Assembly: GCF_900156315.1 (NCBI RefSeq) | Contig: NZ_FTNI01000032.1 | Location: forward strand, 1 to 64,000 | Length of the DNA: 64,000 bases | Origin: Microbispora rosea | Lineage (GTDB): Bacteria > Actinomycetota > Actinomycetes > Streptosporangiales > Streptosporangiaceae | Reading direction: 5' to 3' | Part shown: positions 41,783 through 48,590 of the stretch, in pieces | Layout: each line of letters opens with the position of its first letter | Position numbering within the stretch: the stretch's first letter is position 1 | Notes under the pieces: model-generated | Seen by the model: only the letters and a program-made list of their open reading frames with translations | What the model was told of the DNA's origin: nothing | Databases searched by the model: none | Position numbers and translations under genes: made by a program

Positions 41783-42359
41783 GCTCGCGTCCGGGCAGGG
41801 GGACCTCCAGGTTGAGCGCCTCCTCGCCGATGATGCGGGCGATGTCGATCGATCCCGGGTCGCCCTCCCTGGTGCCGGGCACCTGGGAGTGGCCGAAGTG
41901 GCCGCCCCGCGCCCACAGCCGTTTGCTCCGCTCGGCGGTCAGGGAGTGCGGGTAGGGCAGGGGAGGGCCGGCCGGCCATCGGCGCGGCACCTCCCAGGAG
42001 TCGAGCCAGGCCAGGATGTCGTCCAGGCCGTCGAGTTTGGTGTCGGTGAACGGTTCCCTCGCCGAGCCGATGACTTGGATCTGCACGCAGATCCGTCCGT
42101 TCCTGCCGCGGTCCGCGGCTAGTCCGCCACCCGCCCTGGTGGGCGGGAGCAACTGGACGATCTCCCCGGTCACCGGGTTCCACACCAGGTGGGAAGGCCG
42201 GTGGAGCTGGATCAGCCGCTGGGCGACGGACCTGGCCGAGACCCCTTGGGGGTCGGCGGGCCAGATGAACCAGACGGTCCTCGGGGCTCCTCCGAGCATC
42301 GCTCCGGAGTCCCCGGGGGAGGGAAGTCGGCTTGCGCCGGGCAGCCATGCTTGGGCCAC
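41760..42359 (-). CDS. Amidase-like (PGRP-type) conserved protein
   Basis: A 199-residue protein with features of N-acetylmuramoyl-L-alanine amidase 2-type folds as seen in phage-derived actinobacterial proteins: WFIWPADPQGVSARSVAQRLIQLHRPSHLVWNP, a conserved early His-containing segment, and GGHFGHSQVPGTREGDPGSID, where the GHSQVP...DPG pattern corresponds to the second-His/Cys region. The zinc ligands are not all evident, so activity is uncertain, and no signal peptide is seen. GTG 42359. Downstream of the ECF fusion gene by 137 bp on the same strand, with an AT-rich spacer that holds its own promoter. Confidence 0.55.
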   Translation of the reverse strand: MAQAWLPGASRLPSPGDSGAMLGGAPRTVWFIWPADPQGVSARSVAQRLIQLHRPSHLVWNPVTGEIVQLLPPTRAGGGLAADRGRNGRICVQIQVIGSAREPFTDTKLDGLDDILAWLDSWEVPRRWPAGPPLPYPHSLTAERSKRLWARGGHFGHSQVPGTREGDPGSIDIARIIGEEALNLEVPLPGRELRLLQEV

Positions 42360-42496
42360 AATGCCCCCTCAAATCCTCGGTCGCGTCGTTTTTCCCCTTT
42401 CAAACTTCCGCTGACACCTGACGAATCCTGATTGTTACTGGCGGGTGCCAATCTTCCAACGAGGGTGTAACAAATGGTGATTTTGTGACGGATGCG

Positions 42497-44221
42497 TCAG
42501 TCGGAGGGAGTGGCCGCGGCTTCGCCGGCCTGAGGCGGGCCGTCGCCCGGCTCGGACGAGTCGCCCGAGTCGCCTGGGGGCTCGGACGACGGGCGGGTCG
42601 GAGGGCGGGTCGGGGGGCCCGTCGTGGGGTCGGAGGTCCGGTCGGGCAGCGGGTCGGCGTCGCCGTCCCCCTCCCGGCCGTCCCAGGCCACCCGGCACGC
42701 CGGCCGGCCGGCCGAGGACGCGAAGGTCACCACGCCCCTGCCCGCGACGCCGGGATCGACGACGGTGAGCGTGACCCGGCCGCTCGCGCCCGCGCGGAGC
42801 CTGCCGTGCCGGGGCGAGACCACGATCCCGCCCGAGGTGACGGCCGTCCACTCGATCACGGCGTTGCGCGCGGCCAGCGTGATCGACGCGCCCGTGGACC
42901 CGCCCAGATCTCCGGGACACAGCGCCGTCAGCGCCGGCCTGGGCGCGCGTCGCATGGAAGGGGGAGACGGCCGCGACCGCCCCGAGGGTGCGGTGGTGTG
43001 GGGCGGGGCGGTCGCGGCCGAGTGGGGGGAATCGTCCGGTGGAGGTGTCTCGTCTGGGGACGCGCCGGGCGTCGCCGACGGCGGGCCGCTCTCCTCCGGG
43101 CCCAGCACAGGCTCTTCGGAGGCAGGGTCTTCGGAGGCAGGGTCTTCCGGGGCCGCCGTCGGGGACACGCGTATCGCTTCGAGCCGCTCGGCCGGGGCCT
43201 GACCGGAGACCAGCGCGAGCCCGCCGGCCGCGCCGAACACGCAGACGGCGGCGAGCATGACGGGGGCGGTCCGCAGCGGACGGGAGCCGACCCGCCTACG
43301 CTCTGCCCGCCCGTGCTCTGCCCGCCTGCCGGCGGCCGCCGGGAAGCCGCGCCGGTCGAACTCGGCGGTGGCGATGGCGGTGGTGGCGGTGGTGGCGGTG
43401 GTGGTGGCGGCGCCGTCACGCCGGTCGGCGTGGAGCGCGGACTCGATCACCCGGCGGCGCAGCGACAGCGGGGGGAAGGCGACGGGGATCATGTCGAGCA
43501 GCCGCTCGGCCGACACGTGCCTGCCCCGGCCGTCGCGGCAGACCTCGCAGCCCGCGATGTGCTTGCTCAACCGCTTGCGCAGGGGAGGAGCGAGGGGGCC
43601 GTCCTGCCAGGCGGCGCCCACACCGTGGTCGACCAGGGCCGACAGCTCCGGGCAGTGGGCCCGGCCGACCCTGGCCAGCACGAGGGCCGCGGCGGCGTTC
43701 TCCAGGTGGTCGCGGGCCCGGGTGAGCCGCGCCGACACCTGCCGGGAGGCGAGCCCGAGGACCGACCCGATCTCGGCCGCCGTCAGGCCGTGCCGTACGG
43801 CGAGTTCGAGCACCTCGCGTTCGTTTCCGGCGATCTCCCCGAGCGCCTCCCGCACCAGCGCTGCGAGCGGCGGGTCCGCGGACTCCGCCACCTCCATGAC
43901 GGGCCCGGTGACCTCCTTCGCCCCTCGCACCGCCCCTTTCCGGGTGGCGCTGTGGAACCGGGCCAGCGCGTACAGCCAGGCCCGCAGCCGGGCCGGTTCC
44001 TTCAGCCGGTCGGCGCAGCAGGACGCGGCAACGAGCGCGTCGTGCACCGCGCGCTCCGCCGCGTCGAGGTCGCGCACCAGCACGTACGCGTAGTCGCTCA
44101 GCCGGTCGGCGTAGGAGTCGTACAGCGCGGCCGTGGCCTGGGCGTCCGCGCCGCCCCCACGGCGCAGCGCCTCCAGCAGTCGATGGTCGTCGGCTCGCCC
44201 GACGCCGGGCCATGCGGGCAA
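42497..44221 (-). CDS. ECF sigma factor fused to zinc-finger, transmembrane helix and extracellular domain
   Basis: A 574-residue fusion. Residues ~12-110 are sigma-70 region 2 (ALYDSYADRLSDYAYVLVRDLDAAERAVHDALV, RLRAWLYALARFHS), ~118-185 region 4 (EVLELAVRHGLTAAEIGSVLGLASRQVSARLTRARDHL), ~205-255 an anti-sigma-like zinc finger with HCPEL and HIAGCEVC, ~325-345 a transmembrane helix (APVMLAAVCVFGAAGGLALVS), then a Glu/Pro/Ser-rich stalk with a 15-bp tandem repeat (43113-43142) and an Ig-like extracellular domain (~430-510) plus acidic tail. Sigma and anti-sigma functions are in one membrane-anchored chain. TTG 44221 is supported by GGGGAGG 8 nt upstream. Confidence 0.8.
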   Translation of the reverse strand: MPAWPGVGRADDHRLLEALRRGGGADAQATAALYDSYADRLSDYAYVLVRDLDAAERAVHDALVAASCCADRLKEPARLRAWLYALARFHSATRKGAVRGAKEVTGPVMEVAESADPPLAALVREALGEIAGNEREVLELAVRHGLTAAEIGSVLGLASRQVSARLTRARDHLENAAAALVLARVGRAHCPELSALVDHGVGAAWQDGPLAPPLRKRLSKHIAGCEVCRDGRGRHVSAERLLDMIPVAFPPLSLRRRVIESALHADRRDGAATTTATTATTAIATAEFDRRGFPAAAGRRAEHGRAERRRVGSRPLRTAPVMLAAVCVFGAAGGLALVSGQAPAERLEAIRVSPTAAPEDPASEDPASEEPVLGPEESGPPSATPGASPDETPPPDDSPHSAATAPPHTTAPSGRSRPSPPSMRRAPRPALTALCPGDLGGSTGASITLAARNAVIEWTAVTSGGIVVSPRHGRLRAGASGRVTLTVVDPGVAGRGVVTFASSAGRPACRVAWDGREGDGDADPLPDRTSDPTTGPPTRPPTRPSSEPPGDSGDSSEPGDGPPQAGEAAATPSD

Positions 44222-44240
44222 CGAACATTCCTCCCCGTGT

Positions 44241-44265
44241 GACGGAACCTGGTCTCGCCGGTCCC
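44241..44265 (-). promoter_or_regulatory. Possible ECF-type promoter of the sigma fusion gene
   Basis: On the minus strand GGGACC (44260-44265) and CGTC (44241-44244) are separated by 15 nt, resembling the ECF pattern GGAAC-N16-CGTC, immediately upstream of the Shine-Dalgarno of the sigma gene. It would fit autoregulation. The -35 match is imperfect and the spacing one short. Confidence 0.3.
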
Positions 44266-44355
44266 CACACGAGTGGGACGCCGTCCCCTCTGGCGTCGTT
44301 TACGGGTCGCAGGGCCATGCCCAACGGGTATGACCTGCGAAAACAGCGACTGCTG

Positions 44356-46116
44356 TTACTGGAGCCTGCGGGCGATGCCCTTGAGGAAGATGTTGCGGAT
44401 CTCCAGGATCGTCTGCGGGAAGTAGGCGGCGCCGCCGGTCGCCTTGGCGATGGAGGTCATCTGCGTCCGGTCCTCGTCCTTCTGGGTGTTGAACGAGATG
44501 ATCAGGAGGCTCACCGGCCGCTTGGGGTCGTAGGCGTCCTTCAGCTTGCGCAGGATCTCGGTGTTGGAGATGCCGCCGTTCGGGTCGTCGTTGCCGACGC
44601 CGTCGGTGAACAGCAGGATCGTGTTGACCTTGTCGGGCTCGTACTCCTTGGTCATCTTCTGGAAGGCGGCCCACAGGGTGTCGTTCAGGCCGGTGTTGCC
44701 CGTGGGGATGGCCTTCGCCTGGCGCAGGGCCTGACCGATCACGTCGCGGCGGGTCACCCCGTTGATCTGCTGGGCAAGCGGCCCGATCTGCACGACCGGC
44801 TTCCAGTCGACGCCCGCGCCGCGGAGGTTGTCGGAGAAGGCCCAGATGCCGATCTCGGCCTTGTCGGGGAACAGCTTCAGGCCCTCGACGGTGAGGTCGG
44901 TGATCGCGCGCATCCGGGTGACACCGGACTTGTCGGCGGGCAGCGCCATGGTCCCGGAGATGTCGATGAGGGCGAGCAGCCTGGTGCCGAGCTTGATCTG
45001 GTGCCACGCCTGCGAGAGGCGGGTGACGGTCGCGGCGTCCGGCAGCGGGATCGCGGCCGGCTTCTTGGCGCTGACGCCGTTGTCGGGCTTCAGCAGGCCG
45101 CCGCCCTTGCCGTCGGGCGCGCGGAAGCCGTAGTCCTGCACGGTCTTCCTGCCGCTGGGCGAGGTCACTTCGGTCGCCAGGGCCTGCGCCGCCTTGCGCG
45201 TCGTGGCGTCCTTCGCCGTGACGATGATCGGGTAGTCGAGGCTGATCGTTCCCTCGGCCGGATAGAGCGCCACCGCCGGGTTCGACGGGGTCGTCGTCGT
45301 GTTGTACGACCAGACGGCCTGCTCGGACGTCACGCCGACCGGGATGCGGGCCGCGGCCTTGGTCAGCGTGGCGAACATGCTGTCGGGGGTCGACACGGTG
45401 GACTCCGACAACTGGCGCAGCACGCCGACGAGCGTCTCCTCGCTGCCGCCTCCCTGCTTGAGCACGGCTGCCCCGGCCAGCAGCGCGCCGAGGCCGGCGG
45501 CGTTCTGCGTGGGGTCGAGCGCGAGCACGCGCACCTTCCGCGCCAGGCCGTCGGGGTTGGCGGCGTTCGCGGCGCTCATCAGGCCGGTCCAGCTGGGGCT
45601 GAAGGCCGACTGGAGCTTGTCCGCGCCGGTCTTGGACGCGGCCAGCACGACGGGGGTGCTCGCGGCGTTCCCGGCGGGCTCGGGAGCGTTCTTGACGCCG
45701 CTCAGCCACAGGCTGGAGTCGGGGATCCACAGATCGGGGTCCAGCTTTCCGCTGGTGGGACCGGTGCCCGCCATCGCGTTGGCGACGTCGGCCGACTCGG
45801 CGGCCTTGACCGTGACGGCGACGCACTTGCCGTCGACGGCCCTGCCCGACTTGCCGAACCTGGCGGCGATCTTCTGTACGGCGGGCTGGATGTCGGGCGC
45901 GGTGACGACCGAGAGCTTGACCTTCTCGCCGGCGCAGCCCGGGCTCTTGTTCACCACCACGTACGCGGCGACGCCGAGGAGCACGGCCAGGGCGACCGCT
46001 CCGGCCAGCGGGACGAACACCGTCCCCCGCCCGGCGCGCCGCCGCGGCGGTGGCGGGGGCTCGTACTGGGGGTCGAAGCCGCCATCGAGTTCGTCTGTGC
46101 GGTGTCGTCCGCCCAC
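44356..46116 (-). CDS. Membrane-anchored substrate-binding-protein/VWA fusion
   Basis: A ~586-residue protein with an N-terminal cytoplasmic Pro-rich patch, one transmembrane helix (~34-55: FVPLAGAVALAVLLGVAAYVVV), an extracytoplasmic solute-binding (type II periplasmic) domain (VVTAPDIQPAVQKIAARFG, DPDLWIPDSSLWLSGV, SEQAVWSYNTTTTPSNPAVALYPAEGTISLDYPIIVTAK) and, from about residue 385, a von Willebrand A domain with metal-binding LIDISGTM, TGLNDTLW and LLFTDGVGNDD. VWA proteins mediate adhesion or complex assembly. GTG 46116 is chosen because GGAGAG is 6 nt upstream; 46236 is a longer frame without one. Divergent from the RNA methyltransferase gene. Confidence 0.8.
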   Translation of the reverse strand: MGGRHRTDELDGGFDPQYEPPPPPRRRAGRGTVFVPLAGAVALAVLLGVAAYVVVNKSPGCAGEKVKLSVVTAPDIQPAVQKIAARFGKSGRAVDGKCVAVTVKAAESADVANAMAGTGPTSGKLDPDLWIPDSSLWLSGVKNAPEPAGNAASTPVVLAASKTGADKLQSAFSPSWTGLMSAANAANPDGLARKVRVLALDPTQNAAGLGALLAGAAVLKQGGGSEETLVGVLRQLSESTVSTPDSMFATLTKAAARIPVGVTSEQAVWSYNTTTTPSNPAVALYPAEGTISLDYPIIVTAKDATTRKAAQALATEVTSPSGRKTVQDYGFRAPDGKGGGLLKPDNGVSAKKPAAIPLPDAATVTRLSQAWHQIKLGTRLLALIDISGTMALPADKSGVTRMRAITDLTVEGLKLFPDKAEIGIWAFSDNLRGAGVDWKPVVQIGPLAQQINGVTRRDVIGQALRQAKAIPTGNTGLNDTLWAAFQKMTKEYEPDKVNTILLFTDGVGNDDPNGGISNTEILRKLKDAYDPKRPVSLLIISFNTQKDEDRTQMTSIAKATGGAAYFPQTILEIRNIFLKGIARRLQ

Positions 46117-46228
46117 GGTGCTCTCTCCGGTGTCGACTGGCCGAAACAGGTTTACGGAACGATACTGGCAAAAGCCGCATCTTGCGCCGGGTGTGCGGAG
46201 GTGTTCTCCCTGCCCGTACCCTTGGCCC

Positions 46229-47038
46229 GTGGTCATCCCGGTCGAGGACGCCGCCGATCCGCGCCTGTCGGACTACGTGCGGCTGCGCGACGTCGACCTG
46301 CGCAAAAGCGTCGAGAGCGAGCGCGGGCTGTTCGTCGCCGAGGGCGAGAAGGTCATCAGGCGGGCGATCGGCGCGGGCCATCCGGTGCGTTCCGTGCTGA
46401 CCACCGCCAAATGGCTCGACGCGCTGGCCGGCGTCGTCGGGGAGGCCACCGTCTACGTGGTCTCCGACCGGGTGATGGAGGGGATCACCGGCTTCCAGGT
46501 GCACCGGGGCGCGCTCGCCGCGATGGAGCGCACCCCGCTTCCCTCGGTCGGCGAACTCCTCACGGACGCGGGGTCGCGGATCCTCGTCCTGGAGGATCTG
46601 GTCGACCACGGCAACGTGGGGGCGATCTTCCGCTGCGCGGCGGCGCTCGGCGTCGGCGCGATCGTGCTGTCACCGCGCTGCGCCGACCCCCTCTATCGCA
46701 GGGCCGTCAAGGTGTCGATGGGGGCGGTGTTCGCCATTCCGTACGCCCGTATGGCCGACTGGCACGGCGGCCTGGCGGAGATCAGGGCGGCCGGCTTCCG
46801 CCTGCTCGCGCTCACGCCCGACCAGTCGGCCGTGCCGCTGGACAAGGCCCCGCTGTCCGGACGGGTCGCGCTGATGCTCGGCTCGGAGGGCGACGGGCTG
46901 TCGTCCCACTGGCTGCACGAGGCCGACGAGCCCGTCTGCATCCCGATGAGCGCACAGGCGATGGACCTCGGCGTCGACTCCCTGAACGTGGTGGCCGCCG
47001 CGGCCATCGCCTGTCACGGCCTGCTCAGGGGATCGTGA
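46229..47038 (+). CDS. TrmH-family 2'-O-methyltransferase (RlmB/TrmH-like)
   Basis: The 269-residue protein has the SPOUT fold of TrmH enzymes: substrate-binding N-terminal part (RGLFVAEGEKVIRRAI), motif 1 LEDLVDHGNVGAIFRCAAALGVGAIVLS (conserved Asn in DHGNVG and Arg in FRC), motif 2 RVALMLGSEGDGLSSHW and motif 3 VCIPMSAQAMDLGVDSLNVVAAAAIACH, forming the knot. It methylates ribose in tRNA or rRNA; the target is not determinable. GTG 46229. Converges on the carboxypeptidase gene with a 14-nt overlap. Confidence 0.88.
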   Translation: MVIPVEDAADPRLSDYVRLRDVDLRKSVESERGLFVAEGEKVIRRAIGAGHPVRSVLTTAKWLDALAGVVGEATVYVVSDRVMEGITGFQVHRGALAAMERTPLPSVGELLTDAGSRILVLEDLVDHGNVGAIFRCAAALGVGAIVLSPRCADPLYRRAVKVSMGAVFAIPYARMADWHGGLAEIRAAGFRLLALTPDQSAVPLDKAPLSGRVALMLGSEGDGLSSHWLHEADEPVCIPMSAQAMDLGVDSLNVVAAAAIACHGLLRGS

Positions 47039-47879
47039 CCCCGGGCTCTGCTTCCTCGGAGGCTCCCGTCCCGGCCCAGTCGAGCAGCTTGCGCGCGGTC
47101 GCCAGCCTGGCCTTCTCGCTGCGCTCGCCCAGCACGACCCCCACGTACGTGCGCCCGTCCCGGACGGCGGCGAACGACAGGCAGTAGCCCGCCTGGCTGG
47201 TGAAGCCGGTCTTCAGCCCCACCGCGCCGTCGTCCAGCAGGTCGTTGGTGTTGTGCCACACGTGCGCCCGGTGGAGGGCCGACTTCCCGACCGCCCGCCT
47301 GGGCGTCCTGGCGACGGTCGCGATCACGGGGTCGCGCAGCGCCGCGACGGCCAGCGTCGCCTGGTCGCGGGCGGTGGAGTACGCCTTCGACGGCAGGCCG
47401 TCGGGGTTGGCGTAGCGGGTGTCGCGCAGGCCGAGGCGCCGTGCCGCGGCGTTCATCTTGGCGACGAACTTCGCCGTCCCCGGGCCGTACCGCTCGGCCA
47501 GGGCGTGCGCGGCGTCGGCTCCCGAGGGGAGCATGAGCCCGTAGAGCAGGTCGCGCACCGTGAGCCGCTCGCCCGCCCGCAGGCCCGCGGTCGTGGCCCC
47601 GCCGGCCGTCGCGTGCCGTATGTCGGCCTTGGTGATGGTCACCACGTCGTCCAGGCGGGCCTGCCGCCGCACCACGTAGGCGGTCATGACCTTGGTCAGG
47701 CTCGCGACCGGCACCCGGCGCGTCTCGCGCTTGGCGAACTGGACCGTTCCGTCCGTGGTGTCCACCAGGTAGGCCTCCCTGGCGGTGACCGACGGTGTTG
47801 CGGCGGCCTGAGCGGGTGCGGCGGCGGCCCCTGCCGTGACGAGGGCGGCGGCCAGCGCGATGATTACCCCGTTACGCAT
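47025..47879 (-). CDS. D-alanyl-D-alanine carboxypeptidase, S11 family
   Basis: The 284-residue protein has a signal peptide (residues 1-26, APAQA|A) and the S11 penicillin-binding fold with S60-LT-K63 (VASLTKVM) and the KTG box in GLKTGFTSQAGYC. The second motif, normally SxN, reads S119-G-A121 (LPSGADAA), so the Asn is replaced by Ala. The enzyme trims the terminal D-Ala of peptidoglycan stem peptides. ATG 47879. It overlaps the VTT gene by 8 nt (shared strand) and converges on trmH-like gene. Confidence 0.88.
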   Translation of the reverse strand: MRNGVIIALAAALVTAGAAAAPAQAAATPSVTAREAYLVDTTDGTVQFAKRETRRVPVASLTKVMTAYVVRRQARLDDVVTITKADIRHATAGGATTAGLRAGERLTVRDLLYGLMLPSGADAAHALAERYGPGTAKFVAKMNAAARRLGLRDTRYANPDGLPSKAYSTARDQATLAVAALRDPVIATVARTPRRAVGKSALHRAHVWHNTNDLLDDGAVGLKTGFTSQAGYCLSFAAVRDGRTYVGVVLGERSEKARLATARKLLDWAGTGASEEAEPGVTIP

Positions 47880-48408
47880 CCGGACATGATCGCACGGCTT
47901 CTGGCGTGGCGGGCGCGTCTCCGGTCCCGCCCCTCCTCCTGCGGCGCCGTACGAGGAGGGCGACGGCCAGGGCCACGACGGCGACGACGGCCGCGGCCAG
48001 CGCGGGGGACCGGGCCGCCAGCGACAGCCAGGCCCACAGGAGCGAGTAGAGGCCGAAGGAGGTCACCGGCACCCAGGTCAGGCAGCCGAGCGCGCTGGCC
48101 ACCACATACCAGCGGTAGTCCACCCGCAGCGCCCCCGCGACCCACGGCAGCGTGTGCCGCAGGCCCGGCACCCAGAAGCAGCCGTACACGGCGAGCGCGC
48201 CCCACCGGCGCACCACGTTCTCCACGCGTTCGATCCGCGCCCGGCCGATCCTGCGGCCCATCCGCGAGCGGTAGAGCGCCTCGCCGAGCCTGCGGCCGAC
48301 CCAGTAGTACACCTGGAACGCGCCGAACAGGGCGACCGCGCCGACCGCGACGACCAGCCACAGAGGAAGGCCGAACACGGAGGCGGCCGTGGGGTCGGGA
48401 ATCCTCAC
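47872..48408 (-). CDS. VTT/DedA-type small membrane protein
   Basis: A 178-residue membrane protein with about four hydrophobic segments and the DedA/VTT-like re-entrant motif FWVPGLRHTLPWVAGALRVDYRWYVVASALGCLTWV, where Arg-His and the PGLR and AGAL residues match the family pattern (R-x4-P-x-xxG). DedA proteins are lipid scramblases or flippases affecting envelope physiology. The C-terminus ends in RRRRRR plus tail. The GTG start at 48408 is preceded by an iron-box-like sequence. The stop overlaps the carboxypeptidase start by 8 nt, suggesting an operon. Confidence 0.75.
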   Translation of the reverse strand: MRIPDPTAASVFGLPLWLVVAVGAVALFGAFQVYYWVGRRLGEALYRSRMGRRIGRARIERVENVVRRWGALAVYGCFWVPGLRHTLPWVAGALRVDYRWYVVASALGCLTWVPVTSFGLYSLLWAWLSLAARSPALAAAVVAVVALAVALLVRRRRRRGGTGDAPATPEAVRSCPDA

Positions 48409-48439
48409 GTGCTCTCACCGCCGGTCGTGGGGGCAGTCA

Positions 48440-48458
48440 TCAGGCAAGCCTTACCTTA
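48440..48458. promoter_or_regulatory. Possible iron box (DtxR/IdeR type)
   Basis: TCAGGCAAGCCTTACCTTA matches 14 of 19 positions of the DtxR/IdeR consensus palindrome TTAGGTTAGSCTAACCTAA (S is G or C). It lies about 32 bp upstream of the VTT gene GTG start. Similar sequences regulate siderophore and iron-storage genes in actinomycetes. One site by itself, without a siderophore gene near, is weak support. Confidence 0.45.
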
Positions 48459-48590
48459 GCGTCCCGGCTCGCGCCGATTGCAAGCGGATGTCAAGCGGCG
48501 ATCAATTCGTCCTTTGTACACCTGAGGGGACGAGAGGTGACGGGTTCGCGATGCGACAGGGGCCTTTGCGAACTCCGCCCCTCTACTTGC

